Positions 8,799 to 17,150 of a stretch of DNA of 64,000 nt are shown here, piece after piece. Position 1 is the first letter of the stretch, and each line of letters starts with the position of its first letter. Under the pieces are notes generated by a model. It did not search any database and was not told the origin of the DNA. It saw only the letters and a list, made by a program, of their open reading frames with translations. The translations under genes were made by a program, and so were the position numbers. This DNA is from Flavobacteriales bacterium UBA4466 (lineage in GTDB: Bacteria > Bacteroidota > Bacteroidia > Flavobacteriales_D > Crocinitomicaceae), in contig CAJJBE010000002.1 in assembly GCA_905182335.1 (NCBI GenBank), positions 411,501 through 475,500 of the forward strand. Direction: 5' to 3'.

Positions 8799-9248
8799 TT
8801 AAAGAATAGCTAAAATTTTCATTGATTTTCCATTCATTTTTATACTATCACCTTTGCGCTTTCCTATTAATAGTTGTCCGAGTGGAGTAGTGGCGGTTAT
8901 ACAAAACACATCGTAGCCATTAATGTCTAATTTACCAAGTCCTACAGAGAAGAAAAAGGTTCCATTACTTGTGTTTATCAAGCTTCCGTACTGCACAACT
9001 TTATGGTATTCGTTGGGGTCTACCTTGCTTAATGCTTCCTTTAAATTAACTACTTGTACCAGCTGATTAGATAGTTTTTCTTGTTCCAACTGTGCCATTG
9101 CACGCCCTGTTTCGTGTTTGTCGCCAGCAGTACTTTTCGACTCTGAGTTTAAGGCATTTTTTAAATCATCGAACGCTACTTGAATTCTAGAGGTGCGTCC
9201 ATTAAGTTCTTTTCGAACGGCATCGAATGCGATTTGCTTACTTAACAT
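8799..9248 (-). CDS. GreA/GreB-like protein
   Basis: The N-terminal part is helical and carries AGDKHETGRAMAQLEQEK (about residues 40-58), which resembles the acidic coiled-coil tip region of Gre transcript-cleavage factors. The C-terminal half has the small beta-barrel pattern ending in TPLGQLLIGKRKGDSI, as in the GreA C-terminal domain. At 149 residues it is about the size of GreA. Homologues in Bacteroidota are often mislabelled 3-oxoacyl-ACP synthase. It may bind RNA polymerase, but catalytic equivalence to GreA is inference. The start overlaps the end of the glycosyltransferase gene by 11 bases, so it is the last gene of a minus-strand run. Confidence 0.7.
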   Translation of the reverse strand: MLSKQIAFDAVRKELNGRTSRIQVAFDDLKNALNSESKSTAGDKHETGRAMAQLEQEKLSNQLVQVVNLKEALSKVDPNEYHKVVQYGSLINTSNGTFFFSVGLGKLDINGYDVFCITATTPLGQLLIGKRKGDSIKMNGKSMKILAIL

Positions 9249-10359
9249 GTTTGTTGATTAGTTGTATCCATTGTTCTAAAATAACTAGTTCGCTATACTG
9301 CATTGCTTTTTCACGAAGGAGATCTTGTGAATAATTGGTTTTATTTTCCATCATCGCCTTCATTGCGATTTTTAATGATTTTGGATTATTTTGTTCAGTT
9401 TGAATACCCAGTGTTGGGCCTATTTCATGAGCAATTCCAACCGAGGTAGAGATGACGGGCAATCCTGTAGACCAGGCTTCAGCAAGGACAATAGAGAATG
9501 ACTCATAGCTTGAGTTCAAAACGAACGCGTCTGCTTTTTGATAAAAAGAAACTAAGTGTTGGGGTGCTATTGGTCCTTCAAAACTTATGTGCTCACTTAG
9601 ACCTTTTGATACTACCTCTTTTTGCCATGCAGAATAGTCTTCATCGCAAATGATAGTCAGATGGAAATTGTTTTCCGTTTGTTTTAACAATTCGCATGCG
9701 TCGATTATTCCTTGTGGATTTTTCGTCGATGGATCTAAGGTTGAAATATGCAAAAACGCAGTGTGGGAATTTGATTTTTCTTTACCAGGGCTAAACATTT
9801 CTGTATCGATATGATTTCCAATAACATTGATTTCATGTTGTGGGAAGTCAGCTTTCATATCTTGCTTTAAAAATGGAGAAACAGCAACCACCTCATTGAA
9901 ATGTTTACGGGTATATTGTAATATAAACTCATGCAAACGATTCCATTTATGTCGGAACTCTGGGCGGTAATAAGACCCATGTTCTATTAAAATAAGTGGC
10001 GCATTAAAATTATTCTTAGTGACTACAAATTGCAATGCTTTTGGCAATAATACATGTCCGATTATTAAATCAAAGTTATCTGTTTCTAAGAAGGTTCGTT
10101 TCAAGGCTTTTTTTTGCCAGCGTTTTTTGCTGTAGAGATTTCCCCCACGTGGATGAGTGACTTGTATTTCACGGTATCCCTGTGTATTATTTTCTTTTAA
10201 CGACAATTCTGTAGCGCTGTCTGAAGGGATAGTATTAACTAGGGTAATGTTATGAGCTTCGCTGAGTAATTGCGCATTTCTAACTACAAAGTTACCCAGG
10301 AAAGGCTGTTCTTTTGTTGGGTACCATGAACTTAGAATTAATATCTCGCGTTTTGCCAT
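9238..10359 (-). CDS. Glycosyltransferase family 4
   Basis: GT-B fold sugar transferase. The N-terminal half starts with LILSSWYPTKEQPFLGNFV, a pattern common in GT4 enzymes that assemble surface polysaccharides. The C-terminal half holds the nucleotide-sugar site with the EX7E-type motif SYESFSIVLAEAWSTGLPVI (around residues 282-302). Length 373 is normal. No membrane segments, so it acts at the inner face of the membrane. The acceptor and sugar are unknown. It sits 18 bases downstream of the cysteine desulfurase gene and overlaps the GreA-like gene. Confidence 0.87.
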   Translation of the reverse strand: MAKREILILSSWYPTKEQPFLGNFVVRNAQLLSEAHNITLVNTIPSDSATELSLKENNTQGYREIQVTHPRGGNLYSKKRWQKKALKRTFLETDNFDLIIGHVLLPKALQFVVTKNNFNAPLILIEHGSYYRPEFRHKWNRLHEFILQYTRKHFNEVVAVSPFLKQDMKADFPQHEINVIGNHIDTEMFSPGKEKSNSHTAFLHISTLDPSTKNPQGIIDACELLKQTENNFHLTIICDEDYSAWQKEVVSKGLSEHISFEGPIAPQHLVSFYQKADAFVLNSSYESFSIVLAEAWSTGLPVISTSVGIAHEIGPTLGIQTEQNNPKSLKIAMKAMMENKTNYSQDLLREKAMQYSELVILEQWIQLINKHVK

Positions 10360-10377
10360 TCAGAGCAAAATACGAAA

Positions 10378-11517
10378 TTAAACCAAAGTCTTTTCGAAAA
10401 CAGTCTTAACTTGTTCTAAAGCGAAGTCTATTTCTTCTTTTGTTGTATATCGAGAAAATGAAAAACGTGTATTTGGACGCGTCATATCGGCTCCAATACC
10501 AACTAAAACATGAGAGCCAACAGCTGCTCCAGAAGAACATGCTGAACCTCCAGAAACGGCAACTCCTTTTAGGTCAAGCGTAAAAAGTAACATGCTTGCC
10601 TTGCTTGTTTTTGGGAAGCAAACGTTTAATACTGTGTACAATGATTTCTCTGGATCAATTTCTCCATGGAAGTCAACATAATCAAAGAATCCTTTCAATT
10701 CGTTTATCATATATCTTTTTAATCCCTGTACGTGTTTTTGGTGAGCCTCAAGATTTTCATAAGCCAAGTCCATTGCTTTTGCTAGTCCAACAATTCCAGG
10801 TACATTCTCCGTTCCTCCGCGTAATCCACGTTCTTGTGAGCCACCATGAATAAAAGATTCTATCGCTACTTTTTTGTTTACATACAAGAACCCAGAACCT
10901 TTTGGTCCGTGAAATTTATGTGCTGCACAGGTAATATAGTCGATATCTAATGCTTTTAAATCAAATTTGTAATGTCCCATCGTTTGAACAGTATCTGAGT
11001 GGAGCAGTGCTCCGTAACGTCGGCACAATATACTTACTTGTTGAATTGGCAGTAATGTTGCTATCTCGTTATTCGCGTGCATCAATGAAACCAATGCTTT
11101 TCCATCTTCTTGCAATAACCGCTCTAGGTCGTTTAAGTCAATATTTCCATTGGTGTCTACTTTTACATGTGATAATTTTACTCCGTCAATATTTTTGATA
11201 TTAATTGTGCTATGTAAAACGGCATGATGTTCTATTTCAGATGTAATTATGTGTGTAACTCCCATTTTATGAACAGAAGAATTTATTGCCATATTGTCTG
11301 CTTCGGTTCCACCAGATGTAAATATTATTTCAGCAGGATGGCAGTTTATATGCTTTGCAATAGAACGCCTGGAAGTTTCAATAAGAGCTTTAGATCTTCT
11401 TCCGAACGAATGCGTCGAAGATGGGTTTCCAAAACCATCTCTTAAAATAGGAATCATTGCATCTACAACTTCAGGTGCTATAGGTGTAGTAGCTGCATTA
11501 TCAAGATAAACCGCCAT
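10378..11517 (-). CDS. Cysteine desulfurase (NifS/IscS family)
   Basis: PLP enzyme that removes sulfur from cysteine for Fe-S clusters and thio-cofactors. It has the N-terminal DNAATTP motif, the cofactor region FTSGGTEADNMAI, the Schiff-base lysine K201 in AAHKFHGPKG, and the catalytic persulfide cysteine C327 in GGSACSSGA. The short active-site loop with C-S-S-G fits the class I (IscS/NifS) group. Length 379 is normal. No scaffold (IscU) gene is nearby. It heads a minus-strand run with the glycosyltransferase and GreA-like genes. Confidence 0.93.
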   Translation of the reverse strand: MAVYLDNAATTPIAPEVVDAMIPILRDGFGNPSSTHSFGRRSKALIETSRRSIAKHINCHPAEIIFTSGGTEADNMAINSSVHKMGVTHIITSEIEHHAVLHSTINIKNIDGVKLSHVKVDTNGNIDLNDLERLLQEDGKALVSLMHANNEIATLLPIQQVSILCRRYGALLHSDTVQTMGHYKFDLKALDIDYITCAAHKFHGPKGSGFLYVNKKVAIESFIHGGSQERGLRGGTENVPGIVGLAKAMDLAYENLEAHQKHVQGLKRYMINELKGFFDYVDFHGEIDPEKSLYTVLNVCFPKTSKASMLLFTLDLKGVAVSGGSACSSGAAVGSHVLVGIGADMTRPNTRFSFSRYTTKEEIDFALEQVKTVFEKTLV

Positions 11518-11580
11518 AAATTTATTTAGTAAAGGATGAATATACAGAAAATGGCACTTTCATTAGTAGTTGTTTTAATA

Positions 11581-12780
11581 TTATACGGTCCTCCCTGGGT
11601 AAACTTTAAGTGCTTCTTCTAAGCACTTAACAGATTTTCTTAATGAGTCTTGATTTAAAACGTAAGCAATACGCGCTTCTTGTTCTCCTAAACCTGGTGT
11701 TGAATAAAACCCATTAGCAGGCGCCATCATTACTGTATTTCCTTCGTATTCGAAGCTTTCTAGTAACCATTGGCAAAACTTTTCAGCATTATCAACAGGG
11801 AATTTAGCCACACAGTAAAATGCACCGCTAGGCTTTGGGCAGAATACACCTGGAATATTATTTAATCCTTCAACCGTTATGTTTCTACGCTCAACATATT
11901 CAGCTACTACATCGTCAAAATAAGATTGTGGTGTAGATAATGCTGCTTCTGCTGCAATTTGATCAATTGTTGGAGGAGATAACCTTGCTTGACCAAATTT
12001 AAGCGCTGCTGCCATTACGTTTTTATTCTTAGAAACAAGTGCGCCTATTCGTGCCCCACACATAGAGTAACGCTTAGAAACAGAATCTATCATAATTACA
12101 TTTTGATCGATCCCTTCCAAATTCATTACTGAAAGTGGTATTGCGCCATCATAACAGAACTCACGATATACCTCATCAGCAAATAAGAATAAGTCATGTT
12201 TCTTAACGAGATCTCTTAATTGCTCTAATTCTTCTTTAGAATAGAGGTATCCTGTTGGATTTCCAGGGTTGCAAATAACAATTGCTTTTGTCTTAGAAGT
12301 AATTTTCTTTTCGATTTCAGCAACTGGAGGCAATGCAAATCCATTTTCAATATTCGCTGTAACAGGAATAACATTTAATCCTGCTGCAACGGCAAACCCA
12401 TTGTAGTTTGCATAAAAAGGCTCTGGTATAATTACTTCGTCGTCCGAATCACATGTAGACATGAAACCAAACATTAATGCTTCAGACCCACCTGTTGTAA
12501 TTATTATATCTTCAGGTGAGATATCAATGTTTACTGATTTATAATATTTAGAAAGTTTGTCTCTATAAGACTGAAAACCTGCAGAATGACTGTATTCAAT
12601 TACTTTACGGTCTATATTTTTAACTGCATTTAATGCAACTTCTGGAGTTTCAATATCAGGCTGTCCAATATTTAAATGAAACACAGATTTACCTTTTGCT
12701 TTTGCTATTTCTGAGAAAGGAACCAATTTACGAATTGGTGACTCAGGCATTTGGATTGCTTTGTTTGAAATGATGGGCAT
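11581..12780 (-). CDS. Class I/II pyridoxal-phosphate aminotransferase
   Basis: Fold-type I aminotransferase resembling aspartate/aromatic aminotransferases. Visible motifs: FHLNIGQPDIETP near the start, TTGGSEALMF for phosphate binding, NPGNPTGYLY (about 171-180), DEVYREF, and the Schiff-base lysine K236 in DSVSKRYSMCGARIG. Length 399 is typical. The amino-acid substrate cannot be read from the sequence. It is transcribed toward the cysteine desulfurase gene with a 63-base gap; TATTTTTG on the minus strand at 12782-12789 is too close to the start codon to be a confident promoter. Confidence 0.9.
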   Translation of the reverse strand: MPIISNKAIQMPESPIRKLVPFSEIAKAKGKSVFHLNIGQPDIETPEVALNAVKNIDRKVIEYSHSAGFQSYRDKLSKYYKSVNIDISPEDIIITTGGSEALMFGFMSTCDSDDEVIIPEPFYANYNGFAVAAGLNVIPVTANIENGFALPPVAEIEKKITSKTKAIVICNPGNPTGYLYSKEELEQLRDLVKKHDLFLFADEVYREFCYDGAIPLSVMNLEGIDQNVIMIDSVSKRYSMCGARIGALVSKNKNVMAAALKFGQARLSPPTIDQIAAEAALSTPQSYFDDVVAEYVERRNITVEGLNNIPGVFCPKPSGAFYCVAKFPVDNAEKFCQWLLESFEYEGNTVMMAPANGFYSTPGLGEQEARIAYVLNQDSLRKSVKCLEEALKVYPGRTV

Positions 12781-12857
12781 ACAAAAATAATTTACTTCAA
12801 AAATAATTAGAAAGTTCTATAAATTTTCGATTCATTTAAATTTTGTTTCTTTATAAA

Positions 12858-13688
12858 ATGAAGTGGTCTTGGATTCTCATTTTATTTCTATCATCTTGTG
12901 ATACCGAAATACCTTATAAAGTAATCGTTTATGATGATAAAATAGAAGAAGTCTCTGTCACGACTATTGATTCCAATTTACTACTAAAAGTAGAAAATAT
13001 AATGACGTCAATAGGATTGGTGGAATTGATTTCAATTGATAGTACAGTTAAAATTGACCTAAAGTATGGGACGTCAGGTAATTTTATGGGTGTACAATTG
13101 TATGATACATTGACACGTTTGTTTTTACAGAAAAATGTTGCTATTCGATTATCAAAATCACAGCGTTATTTAGATTCTATTAGTCCAGGGTATTCGTTAT
13201 TGGTTTATGATGGTGTTCGTCCGCGACAAGTTCAACAAGAAATGTGGGATGCACTAGATTCAATTCCTGTAAATAGTAGAGGTAAGTTTGTATCGAATCC
13301 TCGTAATGGTAGTGTGCATAATTTTGGTGCAGCGGTTGATTTAACAATAGTGGATGCTAATGGAGATATATTAGATATGGGTGCAGAGTACGATGATTTT
13401 AGGGAAATTGCATTTCCAAAGTATGAAGCTCGATTTTTAAAATCTGGAGAATTAACAAAGCAGCAATATCAAAATAGGAAATTACTTAGAAGGGTAATGA
13501 AGTATAGCAGTTTTTATAATATTCCAAGCGAATGGTGGCACTTTAATGCTTATTCTAGAAATAAGGCTTCACATAAGTATCAAATGCTCTTGACTGAATC
13601 AGGAGAGTCTATGTGGTTTAAAATACCGTTTAAAACTGATTCTAGTTCAGATTCATTAACAAAGCCAGCCCAAGACGCTATTAACTGA
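12858..13688 (+). CDS. VanX-like D-alanyl-D-alanine dipeptidase lipoprotein (M15D)
   Basis: Zinc peptidase expected to cleave D-Ala-D-Ala, acting in the periplasm or on an outer membrane. The start at 12858 gives a lipoprotein signal, with the lipobox LFLSSC preceding the acylated cysteine. The zinc and catalytic motifs of family M15 are present: SVHNFGAAVD (H154, D161) and EWWHF (E225, H228). Length 277 is slightly longer than VanX (202) because of an N-terminal extension. A TTG 15 bases upstream is a weaker start. No vanH or vanA genes are near, so a role in wall turnover or nutrient recovery is more likely than glycopeptide resistance. Its last 109 bases overlap the convergent thioredoxin gene. 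Confidence 0.85.
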   Translation: MKWSWILILFLSSCDTEIPYKVIVYDDKIEEVSVTTIDSNLLLKVENIMTSIGLVELISIDSTVKIDLKYGTSGNFMGVQLYDTLTRLFLQKNVAIRLSKSQRYLDSISPGYSLLVYDGVRPRQVQQEMWDALDSIPVNSRGKFVSNPRNGSVHNFGAAVDLTIVDANGDILDMGAEYDDFREIAFPKYEARFLKSGELTKQQYQNRKLLRRVMKYSSFYNIPSEWWHFNAYSRNKASHKYQMLLTESGESMWFKIPFKTDSSSDSLTKPAQDAIN

Positions 13689-14062
13689 TTTTGAGCGTTA
13701 AAGAACAGAAACGTAGGATAGCTATTTTCTAATTTATTGAATAATTCTTTAACAAGTTGATGCGTCCCTTCATTTAAACATGTCTGCTCATATAAATATA
13801 CTTTTCCATTGAAGTGAATGGGCTCAGTATAATTTTCATTTAGCTTAAAGAAACTCACATCGATGGGGTCGAATTCCGTTAGAAATTGCTTATTTTCAAT
13901 GTGAGTTTCATTTACTCTACATACTGTACACCAGTCTGCACCTAGCATCACAACCTTGATCTTTACAGAGCTGCTATCTAAGGTGGATATATCCTTGAAT
14001 TTAGATTGTGCATTTACCATAAGTTGGGTAGAGCACAATAAGAAAAGCAAGGCTGTTTTCAT
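13580..14062 (-). CDS. Secreted thioredoxin-fold protein
   Basis: Signal peptide of about 18 residues ending MVNAQ, then a short thioredoxin-like domain with the redox motif GADWCTVC (C45, C48). A later strand reads YPTFLFFNAQNQLIASWAGF, where the usual cis-proline region would be. At 160 residues it is the size of a single thioredoxin domain. The start codon overlaps the TonB receptor stop (TAATG), so the two are translationally coupled. That implies a periplasmic redox role linked to the receptor, possibly in handling a metal or disulfide; this is inference. The 3' end overlaps the convergent dipeptidase gene by 109 bases. Confidence 0.82.
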   Translation of the reverse strand: MKTALLFLLCSTQLMVNAQSKFKDISTLDSSSVKIKVVMLGADWCTVCRVNETHIENKQFLTEFDPIDVSFFKLNENYTEPIHFNGKVYLYEQTCLNEGTHQLVKELFNKLENSYPTFLFFNAQNQLIASWAGFVNESELESVLNGILNHIDSPDSVKSI

Positions 14063-16368
14063 TATTTTATTTTATTTTCGTGAAGTGTATATCGAATACC
14101 CAAAAATCCTTTTACTCCTTGATTTGGTGCGTAAACATAAGAGGGATCAAACGTAAGTCCGTTTGGATTATCGGATGTTACCATAGCGATTCCATCTCCA
14201 TCGAATTGAACGTCTTTGTCAAACGGATCTTTACTTCGAGCAATTATAAATGGCGTGTTTTTATTTGGTGTCCAATTCAATAGGTTTTTGACCCCTCCGT
14301 ATATTTCCCACGATTTAAACCCTTTGTAAGTGAATTGAATATTTTGAATACTCCACCAAGGTGACATTGACGCACGAGGGTCTGGATTATCTAAATTGTT
14401 AGAGGTGTTTAATAATGGCAGTTTCATTGGACTATAAACATTTCCTGTATAATCAATACTGAAATTGCTTTTCGGGAAGTCATAAGTTATCCCCCAGGTT
14501 CCAGAGAATTTCTCTGTTAATAGTTGTTGTTTTTTATCACCATCATCAAAAATTGCAATATCCATGTATGTTGCACCAGCTTGTATGGACAGGTTTCTGA
14601 TCACCTTTGCTGTAACGTTCAAGCTAATCCCTTGACTGATTGCATGAGAGCTTAAGTTTTCATAGTAGATGAAATTTGGATCTGTTTCGTAATCTGCGAT
14701 GATTCTATTTGTAAAGTATGTGTAAAAACCTGTAAAGTCGATGTTGATGTATTTGTTTTTCTTGGTAACAATTGATTTATTAAAGTTGATATTCCCATTA
14801 TAAGATTGTTCTGGGTCAATGTTGTCAGAAATAACAACCTCACGCGCTCCTGTTAATGCAGCGTGATCTTCTGTGAAAATATTTACAACACGGTATCCAG
14901 TACCTGTGTTAATTCTGAATATTGTACTTGGGTTAATCATCCATTTATATCCAATTCGTGGAGTAAATATTGATCCATGGAGTGAGTTTTGGTCGTAGCG
15001 TAGCCCTAATAATAATTTGTGTTTGTCATTGAATTTTAATTCATCTTGAATGAAAACACCAGGTAACCAAGATTTAGAAGGAGCATTTTGAGGGTTTAAT
15101 GAATCCGCTGTTTGAGTTGCAGGAGTACCATCATCGTATTGTGTGAATCGCATAGCGGCCCCAATAATAAGATCATGTTTTCCAATTTTCTTATCCCAGT
15201 GTAATTGTCCAAATCCAATAAATTGATTCGCCATGAATGGCGTTGTTCCATAATAGCTATTCTGATTGTGGTGATTGAAAGATCCTGACAAGAATAGTTT
15301 TTCCTTTGTCGGTAATTGATAGTTTACGAGTAATTCATAACGGGTAGTGTAGATGCTTTCTCCATATAAACTATCTCCTCCACGAAAGTCAGGAGTCCAA
15401 TTCATGTCTCCTCCCCATCGGTCTTCGTACAGAAATCTTCCTGCTACAGAGAATAAACGATAATCTTTACGTTTGAAATTCCATTTTTGAAATATCGAAA
15501 TACGGTCTTGTAGTGTTACGTCAGTAAATCCGTCATCGTTATCATCGCGCTTGTAGTCGTAGTTAAAGTAGTTTATTCCGGTTAAAACTGTTGCTTTGTC
15601 TCCTACATTTGATTTAAGTGAGATGTCAGTATTTGTTTCTAACCAAGTTGTTGTAAAGATGTCAGCAGAAAATAAGTTTGCATTTTGAGGTTTCTTTGTA
15701 ATTACATTGATAATTCCACCAATGGCTTCACTTCCGTATAACGTTGATGCTGGGCCTTTTACAATTTCAATACGTTCAACAAGTGAATTTGGGATTCCGG
15801 TTAAGCCATAAACCGTAGATAAACTACTAACAATAGGCATTCCATCTATTAGTACCATTGTATATGGGCCTTCTAATCCGTTAATGTGAATATCACCTGT
15901 GTTACAAATGTTACAGTTTAATTGTGGCCGTACACCATTTACACTTCCAATTGATTCAAATACTGATGGAGCTGGGTTTTTCTTAAAGAAACTAGGGGTA
16001 AACACTTCAATATTTACGGTGCTTTCTTTTTTTGACACTTCCTTTAATGTTCCACTTACCACAACTTCATTAAGGTCTTGTAGATCTTTTTCTAGTATGA
16101 TTTCTAATGTTGATGAAGGAGATTTTATCTCAATTATTTTTGGTTTAAACCCAAAGGCAAACAACTCTACACTGTGAACACCTTTCGGTACATTTCGAAG
16201 TTTAAATGATCCTTCAAGGTCTGTTATTGCATTGATATTAAGTGTTTTTAGCTTAACTTTCACAAAAGGGACAACCTCATTATTGCAAATAATAATACCG
16301 TCAATGTTTATTTGTGCAGAAATAAACAAGCTATTAAAGATAAGAATAATAAATGCTAAATTTTTAAT
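14062..16368 (-). CDS. TonB-dependent outer-membrane receptor, probably metal-related
   Basis: An N-terminal carboxypeptidase-regulatory-like domain (about residues 20-100) is followed by a TonB-box-like DLNEVVVSG, a plug domain with GPYTMVLIDGMP and IEIVKGPASTLYGSEAIGG, and a long beta-barrel. The plug has an unusual CNICNTGDIHING with two cysteines that could bind metal. No ATG starts it: the frame holds a good signal peptide (KNLAFIILIFNSLFISAQ) whose only upstream start candidates are ATT at 16368 or ATA at 16371. The TTG at 16329 would cut the signal in half. It is divergent from a DtxR/MntR regulator with an inverted repeat between them, so metal-repressed import is likely. Confidence 0.88.
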   Translation of the reverse strand: MKNLAFIILIFNSLFISAQINIDGIIICNNEVVPFVKVKLKTLNINAITDLEGSFKLRNVPKGVHSVELFAFGFKPKIIEIKSPSSTLEIILEKDLQDLNEVVVSGTLKEVSKKESTVNIEVFTPSFFKKNPAPSVFESIGSVNGVRPQLNCNICNTGDIHINGLEGPYTMVLIDGMPIVSSLSTVYGLTGIPNSLVERIEIVKGPASTLYGSEAIGGIINVITKKPQNANLFSADIFTTTWLETNTDISLKSNVGDKATVLTGINYFNYDYKRDDNDDGFTDVTLQDRISIFQKWNFKRKDYRLFSVAGRFLYEDRWGGDMNWTPDFRGGDSLYGESIYTTRYELLVNYQLPTKEKLFLSGSFNHHNQNSYYGTTPFMANQFIGFGQLHWDKKIGKHDLIIGAAMRFTQYDDGTPATQTADSLNPQNAPSKSWLPGVFIQDELKFNDKHKLLLGLRYDQNSLHGSIFTPRIGYKWMINPSTIFRINTGTGYRVVNIFTEDHAALTGAREVVISDNIDPEQSYNGNINFNKSIVTKKNKYINIDFTGFYTYFTNRIIADYETDPNFIYYENLSSHAISQGISLNVTAKVIRNLSIQAGATYMDIAIFDDGDKKQQLLTEKFSGTWGITYDFPKSNFSIDYTGNVYSPMKLPLLNTSNNLDNPDPRASMSPWWSIQNIQFTYKGFKSWEIYGGVKNLLNWTPNKNTPFIIARSKDPFDKDVQFDGDGIAMVTSDNPNGLTFDPSYVYAPNQGVKGFLGIRYTLHENKIK

Positions 16369-16400
16369 TATTTTGGTTTTTTTGTTTGTAAAACTATAAA

Positions 16401-16418
16401 AGTTAGTCTAATCTAACT
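16401..16418. promoter_or_regulatory. Candidate DtxR/MntR operator between divergent genes
   Basis: AGTTAG-TCTAAT-CTAACT is a perfect 6-bp inverted repeat around a 6-base spacer, in the gap between the regulator gene and the TonB receptor. Its TTAG...CTAA arms resemble DtxR/IdeR/MntR sites (TTAGG...CCTAA). It could control both directions, the regulator itself included. The assignment rests on position and symmetry. Confidence 0.6.
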
Positions 16419-16451
16419 AATTAATTAAGTTTTATTTTTTAAATTTGGTAT

Positions 16452-17150
16452 ATGTTGTCATTTACAGAAGAAAATTATTTAAAAGCACTTGTTCAGTTAA
16501 CCATTTTTGAAGAGGGGAAGGATGAGGTCGGCGTGAATAAATTAGCATCTTGCTTGGAGGTTAAGCCCGCTACCGTGAATGATATGGTTAGGAAGCTGAA
16601 AGTTAAGTCTTTGGTGAGTTATGAGAAGTATGGGAAAATTTCGTTAACCCCAATAGGCCGTAATTCAGGGATGATGGTTATTCGACGTCACCGCCTATGG
16701 GAAACATTTTTATATGAAAAATTAGACTTTTCTTGGGATGAAGTTCATGAATTAGCCGAAGAATTGGAGCACATACATTCTCAAAAATTAATTAATCGTT
16801 TGGATCAATTTTTAGGTTTTCCTGAATTTGATCCTCACGGTGATGCTATTCCAAATGTTGATGGTGAAATTGTTATTCCTTTCCGAAAGACGTTGTCAGA
16901 ATCAGGTAAGGGAGATATAGTAAAAATTGTCGCTGTTAAAGATAATTCTACAGCATTTTTACAATATGTAGATAAAATAGGTCTTGTGATTCAGGATGAA
17001 ATCATAATTGAAGAAAAAGAGGAGTTTGATTCCCTAATCACTATAAAAATAAAGGGGAAACAACATGTTGTTTCTCCGAGATTTACAGATAATATTTTTG
17101 TTGTTTGCGCTAAATGTTTAAAAGCAAATGACTGTAGCTGCAAATACTAG
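16452..17150 (+). CDS. DtxR/MntR-family metal-dependent transcriptional regulator
   Basis: Represses metal-import genes when loaded with Mn(II) or Fe(II). Residues 1-65 form the winged helix (LASCLEVKPATVNDMVRKL), residues 65-140 the dimerisation and metal site (HRLWETFLYEKLDFSWDEVH, then EELEHIHS), and about 150-220 an SH3/FeoA-like domain. The protein ends with an uncommon tail, VCAKCLKANDCSCKY, containing four cysteines. It is divergent from the TonB receptor, with a candidate operator 33 bases before its start. TAAATTTG lies only 5 bases before the ATG, which would allow a leaderless transcript. Which metal it senses cannot be decided here. The gene ends 4 bases inside the convergent M1 peptidase gene. 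Confidence 0.9.
   Translation: MLSFTEENYLKALVQLTIFEEGKDEVGVNKLASCLEVKPATVNDMVRKLKVKSLVSYEKYGKISLTPIGRNSGMMVIRRHRLWETFLYEKLDFSWDEVHELAEELEHIHSQKLINRLDQFLGFPEFDPHGDAIPNVDGEIVIPFRKTLSESGKGDIVKIVAVKDNSTAFLQYVDKIGLVIQDEIIIEEKEEFDSLITIKIKGKQHVVSPRFTDNIFVVCAKCLKANDCSCKY

Noticed and set aside
12858-13688. Glycopeptide resistance locus (VanX-like dipeptidase)
   Set aside because: No VanH, VanA or VanRS genes are nearby, and M15D dipeptidases are common wall-turnover or nutrient enzymes.
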